Shown here in pieces: positions 31,430 to 40,084 of a DNA stretch of 64,000 nt (position 1 is its first letter; each line of letters begins with the position of its first letter). The stretch covers positions 1-64,000 of IMG/VR virus record IMGVR_UViG_3300031669_000002; one strand, written 5' to 3'. Source of the stretch: a virus. Below the pieces are notes generated by a model. It saw only the letters and a list, made by a program, of their open reading frames with translations, searched no databases and was not told the DNA's origin. Both the position numbers and the translations under genes were made by a program.

Positions 31430-32836
31430 ATGACAACGTCAAACACTTTTGCAACTGCCGCAACAAAGACAACTTCTCTTGCTCGTACAGAAAACGGAAT
31501 GAAAACGTTTGCGGCGAGCTTAAATGCAAACGTTGATCTGTTCTTCAACATTGGCGCATCGAGAGGTAAAGATGTGACTCCGTTGTTTGAACGTGCGTAT
31601 CAGGAAGATCGTGTTCTCGCCTTGCGTATCGCTGCTTGGGCGAGAGATGTTCGCGGTGGTGCAGGTGAGCGCCAGGTGTTTCGTGATGTGTTGAAGTTTG
31701 TTGAAAAGAATCACGCAAAAGAATTGCCAATGTTCATCAATGTTGGTCCCGCGTTCGGTCGTTGGGATGACATTCTTGTTCTGGAAACAGAAATGGGGAA
31801 GAAGCTTGCATTTGACTTGATCAAAGAAGCATTGCTTGTTACGCATGACGGGCTTTGTTCAAAATGGATGCCTCGTAAGGGAAGGATCGCCGCAGAATTG
31901 CGCGAACATCTGGGCCTTACTCCAAAAGGATATCGCAAGACTTTGGTGACATTGTCCAAGACAGTTGAGCAGCAAATGTGCGCTCAGGATTGGTCCAACA
32001 TCAACTACAGTCACGTTCCGTCTGTTGCTGCTGGCCGTTATCAGAAAGCATTTGGTCGTCACGATCAGATTGGATATTCTGCATACAAAACAAAGCTGGT
32101 GACTGGTGAAGCAAAGATTAACGCATCTGCTGTTTATCCGTACAATGTTCTTCAGTCAGTTAAGAATGGAGACCAGATTGTCGCGAAAGCACAGTGGGAA
32201 GCATTGCCAAACTACATCGGCGATGCACTTGTATTGCCAATGTGCGATGTTTCGGGAAGTATGAACCAGCCAGTTGGCGGAAATAAAAATCTAAGTTGTA
32301 TGGATGTTTGTATCTCTCTTGGTTTGTACTTGGCAGACAAGAACACTGGACCGTTCAAGGATTGTTTCTTGACATTCAGCACTCACAGCAAGATTGAAGT
32401 TTTGCGTGGTGACATTTTGTCTAAATACAATCAATTGTATCGCGCTCAGTGGGATATGAGCACAAACCTTCACGGCGCATTTGAAGAAGTTCTGCGTGTT
32501 GGTAAAGCAAACAAAGTTGCCGACGCCGATATGCCAAAATATATTCTGATTATGTCAGATATGCAGTTCAATGCCTGCACTCGCAACGATGATTCTGCAA
32601 TGGAAATGATTCGTCGCAAATATGAAGACTCTGGTTTCACACTTCCGAAGATTATCTTCTGGAACCTGAATGCACATATGGGTCAGAGCCCAGTAACGTT
32701 TGATGAAAAGGGAACGGCGTTGATTTCTGGTTTCAGCCCTGCAATCATGCAGTCAGTGTTGAAGGCAGATGCGTTCAGCCCGTTAGACATTATGCTTGCG
32801 ACCATCAACGTTCCACGCTATGAAGTAATTGTCTGA
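31430..32836 (+). CDS. TROVE/DUF2828-type Ro60-like protein with vWA domain
   Basis: 468 residues. The N-terminal two-thirds is a helical-repeat region with the DUF2828/TROVE pattern (NIGASRGKDVTPLFERAY, LRIAAWARDVRGGAGERQVF, AFGRWDDILVLE). The C-terminal part is a von Willebrand A domain with an intact metal site, VLPMCDVSGSMNQP (DxSxS, about residues 270-283), and IMSDMQF further on. Ro60/Rsr proteins bind small Y RNAs and misfolded RNAs; here three structured RNAs lie within 1.8 kb. Codon use is more GC-rich than in the AT-rich genes to the left. AAAGGAAAAATTA ribosome site. Confidence 0.85.
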   Translation: MTTSNTFATAATKTTSLARTENGMKTFAASLNANVDLFFNIGASRGKDVTPLFERAYQEDRVLALRIAAWARDVRGGAGERQVFRDVLKFVEKNHAKELPMFINVGPAFGRWDDILVLETEMGKKLAFDLIKEALLVTHDGLCSKWMPRKGRIAAELREHLGLTPKGYRKTLVTLSKTVEQQMCAQDWSNINYSHVPSVAAGRYQKAFGRHDQIGYSAYKTKLVTGEAKINASAVYPYNVLQSVKNGDQIVAKAQWEALPNYIGDALVLPMCDVSGSMNQPVGGNKNLSCMDVCISLGLYLADKNTGPFKDCFLTFSTHSKIEVLRGDILSKYNQLYRAQWDMSTNLHGAFEEVLRVGKANKVADADMPKYILIMSDMQFNACTRNDDSAMEMIRRKYEDSGFTLPKIIFWNLNAHMGQSPVTFDEKGTALISGFSPAIMQSVLKADAFSPLDIMLATINVPRYEVIV

Positions 32837-32837
32837 A

Positions 32838-33008
32838 ATGACAGAAAAAGTAAAACATAGTAAGGGTCTTATAGCAGTATCAATCATAATTTCCACGCTG
32901 GCATTCGTATTTTTACCAGCGTGGATTGCTTGGTTACTGTTAGTTGCTCTTATTTTGTCTTATTATTTAACGATTTACGAGATTTTTGGACCGTTTGGTC
33001 CGCCGTAA
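32838..33008 (+). CDS. Very small two-helix membrane protein
   Basis: 56 residues with two hydrophobic segments (about 11-30 and 31-48) and a Pro-rich end. It begins just after the TROVE-like gene. Function unknown. Confidence 0.55.
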   Translation: MTEKVKHSKGLIAVSIIISTLAFVFLPAWIAWLLLVALILSYYLTIYEIFGPFGPP

Positions 33009-33378
33009 ATTACCTCACCCTCATATAAACGCACAGTGCGATAAGATTTCATTGTACGCCCGAAGTGTTTCAACTTTGCGTGATATAGGAATGCCGTTAT
33101 CAGATATCGATGCACGATCTGCACGTTTAACTGACATGCCGTATCTTGCAATCAATGCAGACGCATATAATCTCAAAACAAAAAATCCATCTGATGCATA
33201 TATCGTTTTTTATCAGATGTGTCAGTCTGTTGGGTATGATCTCATGATTGAGACATTTGAAAAAGAAGAATATGCGCGTTCAGGCGTGGAGCCAAGAAAA
33301 ACTGTACCAACTCTGATTATGTCAACATCGCTAACATTCCCAAAGCATCATAAGAAACATACAGTTAAACAGCATTAA
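32986..33378 (+). CDS. Unknown protein (start uncertain)
   Basis: 130 residues if the TTG at 32986 is used; it overlaps the membrane protein by 23 bases and no ribosome site supports it. The conserved-looking core is SLYARSVSTLRDIGMPLSDI and YIVFYQMCQSVGYDLMIETF. Function unknown. The first residues may be untranslated. Confidence 0.5.
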   Translation: MDRLVRRKLPHPHINAQCDKISLYARSVSTLRDIGMPLSDIDARSARLTDMPYLAINADAYNLKTKNPSDAYIVFYQMCQSVGYDLMIETFEKEEYARSGVEPRKTVPTLIMSTSLTFPKHHKKHTVKQH

Positions 33379-33384
33379 ATCTTC

Positions 33385-33412
33385 TTGATATTCCGGTAAA
33401 AGAGTGTATAAT
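33385..33412 (+). promoter_or_regulatory. Early promoter, TTCGGTAAAA type
   Basis: TTGATA (33385-33390), spacer TTCCGGTAAAAGAGTG, TATAAT (33407-33412), spacing 16. Member of the recurrent early-promoter family. Confidence 0.8.
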
Positions 33413-33443
33413 AGTCCTATAAGTTAATAATCGGAGTTTACAA

Positions 33444-33674
33444 ATGGACATCAACACTCTTCGCACAATGTTTCCCAAGACACGCAAGAATGCCGCAATT
33501 ACTGGAAACATCCCAGTGGCGTATTTCGAAGAAAACGAAAAAGAAATTCGTAAAGTCATTCGCGCAGAAGGATACAGAGTCATGTATCGCGGTCCTCGCG
33601 TAAGCAACAAACAATCTTCATTCTCAATGACTTGTCGTTGTGATGCAACGTCGGTCTTGCTGTATCGTAAATAA
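33444..33674 (+). CDS. Small basic protein, unknown
   Basis: 76 residues, alpha/beta, R/K-rich (RKVIRAEGYRVMYRGPRVSN). First gene after an early promoter; GGAG ribosome site 33433-33436. Function unknown. Confidence 0.65.
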   Translation: MDINTLRTMFPKTRKNAAITGNIPVAYFEENEKEIRKVIRAEGYRVMYRGPRVSNKQSSFSMTCRCDATSVLLYRK

Positions 33675-33675
33675 T

Positions 33676-33873
33676 ATGGGAACAAACGGTCCAAAATATG
33701 ATGTAAAGGCTGACCTGGCAAAGAAATCTGTCTCTCAGTTGCAGAAAGAACTGTCTCGATTTGAAACTGGTTTATCAACCAACAGGCATCGTGGGCAGGT
33801 TGACTTTTACGTGAAGCACATTGCGCGGCTCAAACTTGAAATCGCAGAACGAATAGGAAAGAAACATTCTTAA
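33676..33873 (+). CDS. Small protein, unknown
   Basis: 65 residues from ATG 33676, chosen because the previous gene stops at 33674 and the longer frame lies inside it. Helical (SVSQLQKELSRFETGLSTNR), basic tail. Confidence 0.6.
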   Translation: MGTNGPKYDVKADLAKKSVSQLQKELSRFETGLSTNRHRGQVDFYVKHIARLKLEIAERIGKKHS

Positions 33874-33887
33874 TAAAGGAAAAACAC

Positions 33888-34091
33888 ATGGACCAAAATG
33901 AAAAACAACTTAGGAAGTTTCTTTTGCAATCACTGCGTGACAGCGGAGAACTAAATGACATGCCAGAAGAATTGCTCGAAGATCTGGTAGATCAAATAAT
34001 TGAAAGCGGCGCGATCAGCGTGGAAACGCCAGAACAAATAGCTCAACGCGAAACTGATGCACTGTTCGAGAGGTTAGGAGTAGGCAAATGA
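33888..34091 (+). CDS. Small acidic helical protein
   Basis: 67 residues, acidic helices (SGELNDMPEELLEDLVDQII). AAAGGAAAAACAC ribosome site; ATGA overlap with the next gene. Function unknown. Confidence 0.63.
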   Translation: MDQNEKQLRKFLLQSLRDSGELNDMPEELLEDLVDQIIESGAISVETPEQIAQRETDALFERLGVGK

Positions 34092-34375
34092 AAATCATAG
34101 CAAAGACCGACGGCGGATACTTGCTTGATGTGGGCAATCGAGAACTCGCAAACTTGTTGGGGTTTACCTACGAGCATCAAATTCCAAAAGATGTAGCTAT
34201 CGGATCTACGTTAGACATTGTTAAGGCATCGGATGCAGCACAGTTTCTTCGATCACTTGATCTAGAAAAAATAAAACGAATCAAAGAGCAATTTATTTCG
34301 ATTTCCGAGCAGTTCGACGAAATGTCTGATGTTGTTCAAAGTTTGACATTGCTCGACACAATAAAGAACGTATAA
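34088..34375 (+). CDS. Small protein, unknown
   Basis: 95 residues. Strand-rich N-terminus (KIIAKTDGGYLLDVGNRELA) and a coiled helix at the end. Overlaps both neighbours (4 and 1 bases). Function unknown. Confidence 0.63.
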   Translation: MKIIAKTDGGYLLDVGNRELANLLGFTYEHQIPKDVAIGSTLDIVKASDAAQFLRSLDLEKIKRIKEQFISISEQFDEMSDVVQSLTLLDTIKNV

Positions 34376-34608
34376 TGCCTACATATAATTGCTTTGGCGA
34401 AAAATATTCTGGCAATAGCTGGCTTGATTTTTATTACAGTGCAGATGCCAAACTGATTCAATCTCTTCGAGAAACACACTTGTCTGAGGGCGGTGATCCA
34501 ATAGATTTTCCAAAATATTTAGAAGAAGCAGGCGTTAAAGCTATCGGCCCGTATATTGTGGTGGATGATGAGTTCGCATTAATGGCGAAATTAAAATTTA
34601 CAAAATAA
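34375..34608 (+). CDS. Small protein, unknown
   Basis: 77 residues with aromatic N-terminus (YNCFGEKYSGNSWLDFYYSA). Overlaps the previous stop by one base. Function unknown. Confidence 0.63.
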   Translation: MPTYNCFGEKYSGNSWLDFYYSADAKLIQSLRETHLSEGGDPIDFPKYLEEAGVKAIGPYIVVDDEFALMAKLKFTK

Positions 34609-34624
34609 ACGGTTGAAAGAGTAG

Positions 34625-34652
34625 TTGATTTTGTAGTAAAAGTATGTAATAA
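34625..34652 (+). promoter_or_regulatory. Early promoter before the PspA-like gene
   Basis: TTGATT (34625-34630) and TAATAA (34647-34652), spacing 16, with the GTAGTAAAA-type spacer. The -10 is weaker than in its relatives. Confidence 0.55.
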
Positions 34653-34699
34653 TAGGTCTTGTAGTATGTCTAAACAATAATTTATCTAAGGAGAAGTAT

Positions 34700-35371
34700 A
34701 TGTCATCGAAATTTTTTCACACTTTGATTCAACAGGTTACTGGTCGTGCAAATGACGCACTTGACGCCGCATCAAGTAGTTCGGTGGCAGTTCGCCAATC
34801 CGTTCGCGACATGCAAGCAGACATTGAAAAGGCCACTGCCGCAGTTGCTGATGTCAATGCACAAAAAACACTCATCGCAAATCGCATTACAGATGCAAAA
34901 ACCGCCGCTGCTGACTGGGGCAATCGCGCTCAACGTGCGGTTACACTCGGCGACGACTCACTTGCTTCGGCCGCACTGGAACAGCAAGTAGCCGAAGAAG
35001 CCCGTATCAAAAAATATCAAGCTCAACTCGACGAGCTTACACCTCAAGCTGACAAGCTTAATCAACTGCTCGCAGATCGTAAAGAGCAACTCGAAAACGC
35101 AAAGATCGAAAGCGACGTAGTTCAAGCCAATGATGTGGTTGCTGATGCAACTATGTCCGCAGCAAAAGCACTTAGCTCCGTCGGCAGTGTTGGTTCCTTC
35201 CAGGGCGCCAAAGATGCAGTCGCCAAAAAATCAGCGCAAGCAAATGCACTGCTTGAATTGAACGAAGATCCAGCAGCCGCAACAGATCGCAAGTTGCGCG
35301 AAATGGAAACAAATGGCAATGTTGCCGACCGCCTTGCAGCACTGAAGGCCGGAATGAAAACTCCTGCTTAA
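34700..35371 (+). CDS. pspA: PspA/IM30-family membrane-remodelling protein
   Basis: 223 residues, as in bacterial PspA (about 222). The long, charged coiled-coil has the family pattern: an N-terminal amphipathic helix (KFFHTLIQQVTGRANDALD), VRDMQADIEKATAAVADVNA, AADWGNRAQRAVTLGDDSLA and then a second coiled part. PspA proteins bind and stabilise damaged inner membranes and belong to the ESCRT-III superfamily. Paired with the membrane protein that follows (28 bases away), it may protect or reshape the host membrane. Strong TAAGGAGAAG ribosome site and early promoter. Confidence 0.82.
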   Translation: MSSKFFHTLIQQVTGRANDALDAASSSSVAVRQSVRDMQADIEKATAAVADVNAQKTLIANRITDAKTAAADWGNRAQRAVTLGDDSLASAALEQQVAEEARIKKYQAQLDELTPQADKLNQLLADRKEQLENAKIESDVVQANDVVADATMSAAKALSSVGSVGSFQGAKDAVAKKSAQANALLELNEDPAAATDRKLREMETNGNVADRLAALKAGMKTPA

Positions 35372-35398
35372 TCAGCAGACTTCACAAAAGGAAAAAAC

Positions 35399-36571
35399 AT
35401 GAAATATATTAAGATTCTTCTGTTGTCTCTTATGCTGTTTTCTGCAAATGCGTTCGCACTCAGTTCGCCTTCGCAAATTGCAGCAATGATGGACTCGGGT
35501 AATTTGCGCGGGGCGGAAAGCGCACTGAACGATGTTCTCCATGCAGGAAAGAATACTGCTAAAGTTCATTACATGCTGGCGCAAGTTTATCTCAAAGAAG
35601 GTCGTTTGCCAAACGCTCGATCTGAACTTGCTCGCGCAAATCAAATGGATCCAGAGCATTCCTATACCGACAACGCACATTACCGACCAATTGCTGATGC
35701 GATTGCAGGGCGCGTGGTTAATACTTCTGGAGGCCCCACAACTATTATCAACAAATCGTCTGATAACTCTTTCTTGAAAGTGCTCGCCGGTATTCTGTTG
35801 CTTGGATTGCTTGGTTGGGGAATTGTTGCGACAATCATGTTTTATCGCAATAAGAAGCGGGCGGCGGCAGAACTAAGTGAGGCCGACACAGATCTTCGTT
35901 CGAGTGCGGCGCAGTTAGTCCAGGATATTCAGAAAGCAATTTTGTCTGAAAAGACTTCAGTAAATCCGTCTGTCGAAAAAATGACTGCTATCAATGCAGT
36001 GAATTTCAGGGCATTGAATGTTTATGACCGTGCCAAGAGTCTTACATCAACTGACATTAGGGATTTCAATCGCATGTCAAATGAAGTAGCCGATATTCGC
36101 CAAGCTCTTAATGAAGTGCTCGACGCTGATTATAGCGGTGTGGCATCGACTGTGAAAGTCACAAAGACTCGTAAATCAACTGTCGCCGTCGAAGATTTGA
36201 CACCGGCTCCGGCATCAGGAGCAGCATTTCCCCCAGCAAGTGCGGCACCAGTAATTACGCAAGCGGCACCGCAACCACAAACAGTAATCGTCAATAACAA
36301 CGGCGGAATGACAATGACCGATGTTCTTGTGGCCGACATGCTGCTCCTGATGCCGGAACCAGAAGTAGTCACGCCAGATAGCGGCAACAATGATTCGTGG
36401 TTTTCTCCTGACACTGATAGCGGAAACAACGACAGCTTCTCGTCCTCAAGTAGCGACAGCGGCAACAACGATGATTGGTCGTCTTCGAGCAGCGACGACA
36501 GCAGTTCGTCGTCAAGTGATTGGAGTTCGTCAGATAGCAGCTCTGACAGCGGATCAGACGATAGCTGGTAA
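35399..36571 (+). CDS. Exported TPR-membrane protein with Ser/Asp-rich tail
   Basis: 390 residues. Signal-like N-terminus (KYIKILLLSLMLFSANAFA), then a TPR-like helical pair (AMMDSGNLRGAESALNDVLH, AKVHYMLAQVYLKEGRLPNA). One strong membrane segment follows (about 126-148: FLKVLAGILLLGLLGWGIVA), then a helical cytoplasmic region, a Pro/Ala linker and a Ser/Asp tail. The tail holds three repeats starting DSGNND followed by Trp/Phe and Ser runs. A similar membrane protein accompanying PspA suggests a two-part membrane module. Function unproven. Confidence 0.72.
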   Translation: MKYIKILLLSLMLFSANAFALSSPSQIAAMMDSGNLRGAESALNDVLHAGKNTAKVHYMLAQVYLKEGRLPNARSELARANQMDPEHSYTDNAHYRPIADAIAGRVVNTSGGPTTIINKSSDNSFLKVLAGILLLGLLGWGIVATIMFYRNKKRAAAELSEADTDLRSSAAQLVQDIQKAILSEKTSVNPSVEKMTAINAVNFRALNVYDRAKSLTSTDIRDFNRMSNEVADIRQALNEVLDADYSGVASTVKVTKTRKSTVAVEDLTPAPASGAAFPPASAAPVITQAAPQPQTVIVNNNGGMTMTDVLVADMLLLMPEPEVVTPDSGNNDSWFSPDTDSGNNDSFSSSSSDSGNNDDWSSSSSDDSSSSSSDWSSSDSSSDSGSDDSW

Positions 36572-36593
36572 TATATCAGAAGTAACTTATTGA

Positions 36594-36623
36594 AAATAAG
36601 GGCATTTTATGCCCTTATTTTTT
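36594..36623 (+). terminator. Rho-independent terminator after the PspA module
   Basis: 12-bp perfect stem AAATAAGGGCAT / ATGCCCTTATTT (36594-36605, 36609-36620) with a TTT loop and following T-run. The next promoter starts three bases later. Confidence 0.9.
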
Positions 36624-36625
36624 GC

Positions 36626-36653
36626 TTGACATTTCGGTAAAATCGTGTATAAT
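36626..36653 (+). promoter_or_regulatory. Early promoter, consensus member
   Basis: TTGACA (36626-36631), spacer TTTCGGTAAAATCGTG, TATAAT (36648-36653), spacing 16. The closest match to the ideal promoter in the family. Confidence 0.85.
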
Positions 36654-36678
36654 AGACATATCATAATGAAAGATATAA

Positions 36679-36936
36679 ATGCCACAAATTGAAATAATAA
36701 TCCCAAAAGATCAATTGATTCACGGTGCCTATTACAACGGTGATTGCAGAAATTCCGGTATTGCTCGGTGGAATGCAAATGATCAACTATTTTACTACTG
36801 GCGAGAAAAGTTTGGAACAAAGTTTATTGAAACTATTTGTTGTCCAGAAGATGATGCAGTATATGACGTCTTTGTTGCTGAAACATTAGCGGATGATGTC
36901 ACTACAATAATTCCGTTTTCAGGAGAACAAGTTTGA
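36679..36936 (+). CDS. Small acidic protein, unknown
   Basis: 85 residues, strand-rich, two cysteines (CC) near the middle (FIETICCPEDDAVYDVF). First gene of the ligase/DnaJ operon. Function unknown. Confidence 0.63.
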   Translation: MPQIEIIIPKDQLIHGAYYNGDCRNSGIARWNANDQLFYYWREKFGTKFIETICCPEDDAVYDVFVAETLADDVTTIIPFSGEQV

Positions 36937-37169
36937 AGAAAACAGATAAGCACGGAAACATGAAATATAAAGTAACTGTGCCGATGCCTGTGAGTAGAAA
37001 TGGTGTACGGAGCGGACTGCCCAGACATGAGTGGGTTAAAGAAAATATTGGCAAAGAACATGATACCTGGGAAGTTATGGGTGGGGATGCCGATTTTTTA
37101 ATTTATTCATTTGACCAAGCAGAGAATGCTACACTTTTTTCATTGCGATGGGCAGGAGTCGATCTGTGA
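36933..37169 (+). CDS. Small basic protein, unknown (TTG start)
   Basis: 78 residues; a TTG start gives a 4-base overlap with the previous gene. Basic and beta-rich (NMKYKVTVPMPVSRNGVRSG). Function unknown. Confidence 0.6.
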   Translation: MKKTDKHGNMKYKVTVPMPVSRNGVRSGLPRHEWVKENIGKEHDTWEVMGGDADFLIYSFDQAENATLFSLRWAGVDL

Positions 37170-37507
37170 AAACAGCAATAGAAGTCGGTGAGCAAAACGA
37201 GAGGAACATTTACGCGATGAATAGACATTATATGGATGCTCGGATAGAAATGAACAGGGCGATTGAAGAATTTGTTCGTATTGCTCGATCAATGTCTTTT
37301 TCTGAATATAGCATCGCAGCAAGTATTTCGGATTCTGTTTTTGACATTGACAAGGAATTGTACGCCTACATGCAACGCGAACTATTACCAATGGTTGAGT
37401 CGTTTCGTGGGACTAAAGCAGTTGATATCAAACAAATTGAAAAAGATTGGGACGCAATTCTTCTTGCGTGGGATAAAAGAAAAATGTGGGAGGTTCTGGG
37501 ATCATGA
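37166..37507 (+). CDS. Helical protein, unknown (GTG start)
   Basis: 113 residues from GTG 37166 (GTGA overlap with the preceding stop); the earlier in-frame ATG is inside that gene. Amphipathic helices (ARIEMNRAIEEFVRIARSMS) and an acidic end with several Trp. Function unknown. Confidence 0.62.
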   Translation: MKTAIEVGEQNERNIYAMNRHYMDARIEMNRAIEEFVRIARSMSFSEYSIAASISDSVFDIDKELYAYMQRELLPMVESFRGTKAVDIKQIEKDWDAILLAWDKRKMWEVLGS

Positions 37508-38544
37508 GTAGAAAACTGGCGAGAATACAAAAAATTTTAGACATACAACCCATTACTGGCGCCGATGCAATTGACGTCGCAACTATTAATTCGTGGAGAG
37601 TCGTCGTAAAGAAAAACGAATTCAAAGTCGGAGAACTCGTAATTTACTTTGAAGTTGACTCTTGGATACCAACTGTTCTTGCGCCGTTTCTTACAAAGGG
37701 TGGTGCTGAGCCGAGAGAATATGACGGTGTAAAAGGAGAAAGACTTCGCACAGTAAAACTTAGAGGACAATTATCACAGGGACTTGTGTTGCCTACATCT
37801 TTCGTTACTGGCGAAGATACGAGTGCATATGAATTATCTGAGGGACAAGATGTGACGGCGAATCTCGGCGTTCTGAAATATGAACCGCCTGTCCCTGCTG
37901 AGTTGGCTGGGGTAGTTAAAGGTCAGTGGCCGAGCTCAATCCCGAAGACCGATGAAGAGCGTGTCCAAAATCTAACAAACGAGTGGCCAGCACTGCATAA
38001 ACTCCGTTATGAAATAACTGAAAAGTTAGAGGGTGCGAGTATGACAGTCGCACGAGTTGATCGCGAATTCTTGGTGTGCAGTCGAAATCTGAATTTAGCA
38101 GAAACTGAAGGCAACACATTGTGGAAACTTGCTCGTCGATACGAAATTGAATCCAGATTGGAACTTGCTTCTCTGGATAATCTTGCTATTCAGGGTGAAT
38201 GCATCGGCGAAGGAATTGAGGGCAATCACTACGGAATAAAAGGACAAGACTTTTATGTTTACACCATTTACGATATTGTTCAGGGCCGGTATTTGAATCC
38301 AAATGAACGAAATAATATTTGTTATAGCCTTGGGTTGCAGCATGTTCCTGTAATCGCACATACTGCTAACCTATATAATACACTCGGGATTTCTACAATT
38401 GATCAACTGTTGTTATTTGCCGATAATAAATCTGCTCTCAACCCAAATAAACTGCGTGAAGGTATTGTCCTTAAACAAGTTGACGGGCAAACGCACTTCA
38501 AAGCAGTATCAAATTCTTATCTCTTAAAACACGGATCGCGATAA
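37504..38544 (+). CDS. RNA ligase with N-terminal OB-like domain (Rnl5/DraRnl-like)
   Basis: 346 residues from ATG 37504 (ATGA overlap). The N-terminal 130 residues look like an OB/tRNA-binding-type domain (NSWRVVVKKNEFKVGELVIY, LRGQLSQGLVLP). The nucleotidyltransferase core has motif I ITEKLEGAS (lysine about 174, the site of AMP attachment). Later motifs are CSRNLNL, GECIGEGIEGN, EGIVLK and HFKAVSN. The OB-first layout resembles the Deinococcus Rnl5 type rather than T4 Rnl1. Together with the Ro-like gene and structured RNAs it suggests an RNA-repair setting. Function inferred from motifs. Confidence 0.82.
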   Translation: MSRKLARIQKILDIQPITGADAIDVATINSWRVVVKKNEFKVGELVIYFEVDSWIPTVLAPFLTKGGAEPREYDGVKGERLRTVKLRGQLSQGLVLPTSFVTGEDTSAYELSEGQDVTANLGVLKYEPPVPAELAGVVKGQWPSSIPKTDEERVQNLTNEWPALHKLRYEITEKLEGASMTVARVDREFLVCSRNLNLAETEGNTLWKLARRYEIESRLELASLDNLAIQGECIGEGIEGNHYGIKGQDFYVYTIYDIVQGRYLNPNERNNICYSLGLQHVPVIAHTANLYNTLGISTIDQLLLFADNKSALNPNKLREGIVLKQVDGQTHFKAVSNSYLLKHGSR

Positions 38545-39126
38545 ATGAAAGTCACTTACTATCAAATTCTTAAAATTGACCTGACTGCGACGCCAGATGA
38601 AATTAAAAAGGCATATCGCAAGCAGTCTGCAAAATACCATCCCGACAGAAACAAAGATCCAAATGCCACTTTGTTTATGCAAGCGGTAAATGAGGCTTAC
38701 GCTTGTTTGTCTGATGTTGATAAGCGACAATCATACGATTATACTTTGCGAACAAAACAAACAACAGCACAACCGTCGCCAAAGCCGACATACAAAGATC
38801 CGTATGAAGCATACGATAGAGAATGGTGGGACGAAGATTATCGCCGCCAAAGAGGGACTTACGGAAACGCATATGACAGAATGAAAGAAGAAGTTCGCGA
38901 CGAAGAGGATCGTCTTTGGCGTGATCTTGAAAGAATGAAAGAAGAAATTCGCGCTATGAAAGCGCAGGCCGACTTCTTAGCCGCGTCTCGTGACAGCAAA
39001 ACAAAGCAATCCAATTATTGGGGTGATAAAGCAACAGATGATTATGCCAGCCGTTGGTATAGCGATACTGTTGAGCCAAAACAAACAGCATCAGATAAAT
39101 TCTTTAAGTTCTTCAGCAAGAAATGA
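38545..39126 (+). CDS. DnaJ-domain protein
   Basis: 193 residues. The J-domain is at residues 1-62: YYQILKIDLTATPDEIKKAY, then the HPD motif in KYHPDRNKDP, which stimulates Hsp70 ATPase. The rest is a basic helical region with repeated R/E/K stretches. It lacks the G/F-zinc region of full DnaJ, so it is a small co-chaperone recruiting host DnaK. It begins one base after the ligase. Confidence 0.9.
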   Translation: MKVTYYQILKIDLTATPDEIKKAYRKQSAKYHPDRNKDPNATLFMQAVNEAYACLSDVDKRQSYDYTLRTKQTTAQPSPKPTYKDPYEAYDREWWDEDYRRQRGTYGNAYDRMKEEVRDEEDRLWRDLERMKEEIRAMKAQADFLAASRDSKTKQSNYWGDKATDDYASRWYSDTVEPKQTASDKFFKFFSKK

Positions 39127-39428
39127 GCAAACTCTATAAAATCAGAGACAAAGATAGTGGCCTGTTTAGCAGTGGATCGATCAATCGTATTGCTTCGAAA
39201 AATAAAAACAAAGTAGTAATTGTTCGTTGGTCATCCAAAAAAAGCAAGCAATGGACGGACGAGAAGCTCCTTAAAAAACATTTACTTGAGTGCTGCAAGT
39301 TAGGCGGAATCCCGTCAAACTGGGAAATAATGGAATACACACAAGAACCGTCCAAAGAAATACACGAGTGGATCAATGAGCAAATGCTTATGGCAATTTT
39401 AAAGTCAGAACACAAAAATGAAAAGTAG
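39123..39428 (+). CDS. Small basic protein, unknown
   Basis: 101 residues, basic (SKNKNKVVIVRWSSKKSKQW). A 4-base overlap joins it to the DnaJ-domain gene. Function unknown. Confidence 0.6.
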   Translation: MSKLYKIRDKDSGLFSSGSINRIASKNKNKVVIVRWSSKKSKQWTDEKLLKKHLLECCKLGGIPSNWEIMEYTQEPSKEIHEWINEQMLMAILKSEHKNEK

Positions 39429-39501
39429 AAAAGAAACGAAATTTCTTAAACTGGCCTCGATAAGTAGTTGATTCTCAAAAGAAACAAAATGCAAATTTCT
39501 C

Positions 39502-39529
39502 TTGACTTTTCGGTAAAATAATGTATAAT
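39502..39529 (+). promoter_or_regulatory. Early promoter, TTCGGTAAAA type
   Basis: TTGACT (39502-39507), spacer TTTCGGTAAAATAATG, TATAAT (39524-39529), spacing 16. Confidence 0.85.
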
Positions 39530-39589
39530 AGTATTTCGTTAGTTAAGAACACAGACACTTTTTATAACTTAAATGGAGATTCAAACAAA

Positions 39590-40078
39590 ATGACAAAGCC
39601 GCTGAATGCCTCACAAAAACTGAACAACAAAATCAAAGTCGAAAAAGCCAAACTGACCGCACTGCAAGAAGCTGCAAAGATTGCCCGCGCCGCTGAAAAA
39701 GCCGACAAAGACGCTGTCAAAGCCGAAAACAAAGTTGCTCGCGACGCAAAGAAAGCTGAACGCGATGCCGCAAAGGTTGTTCGCGATGCTGCAACTGCTG
39801 AACGAAAAGCCGCTGCCGCAACAAAGAACGCCGAAAAATCCGCCGCTAAAGCTGAACGCGATGCCGCAAAAGTTGTTCGCGAAGCTGCTCGTGCAGAAAA
39901 AGTTGCCGCAAACCTGGTCAAAGCCGAAGCTCGTGTGCTCGCGCTGAAAGAAAAAGAAGCTGCTCGCGCCGCAAAGATCGAAGCCAAAGCAAACAGCCTG
40001 AAAGAAATGCGTAAAGCCCAACAACGCCCAAGCAAAGTCGTTATCACACGGCCGGCGACGGAAGAAGTTGCAGCCTAA
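39590..40078 (+). CDS. Lys/Ala-rich histone H1-like or TolA-like coiled protein
   Basis: 162 residues from ATG 39590 (the longer frame starts inside the promoter; GGAG lies 12 bases upstream). Composition is dominated by A, K, E, D and R in long helices, with an internal repeat AERDAAKVVRDAATAERK / KAERDAAKVVREAARAEK. Such proteins bind DNA or RNA non-specifically (histone H1-like) or form rods. The C-terminus (SKVVITRP) is not acidic. Function inferred from composition only. Confidence 0.55.
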   Translation: MTKPLNASQKLNNKIKVEKAKLTALQEAAKIARAAEKADKDAVKAENKVARDAKKAERDAAKVVRDAATAERKAAAATKNAEKSAAKAERDAAKVVREAARAEKVAANLVKAEARVLALKEKEAARAAKIEAKANSLKEMRKAQQRPSKVVITRPATEEVAA

Positions 40079-40084
40079 TCAAAT

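Noticed and set aside
39562-40047. Minus-strand frames opposite the Lys/Ala-rich gene
   Set aside because: They are shadows created by the repetitive codons of the plus-strand gene; no promoter or ribosome site.
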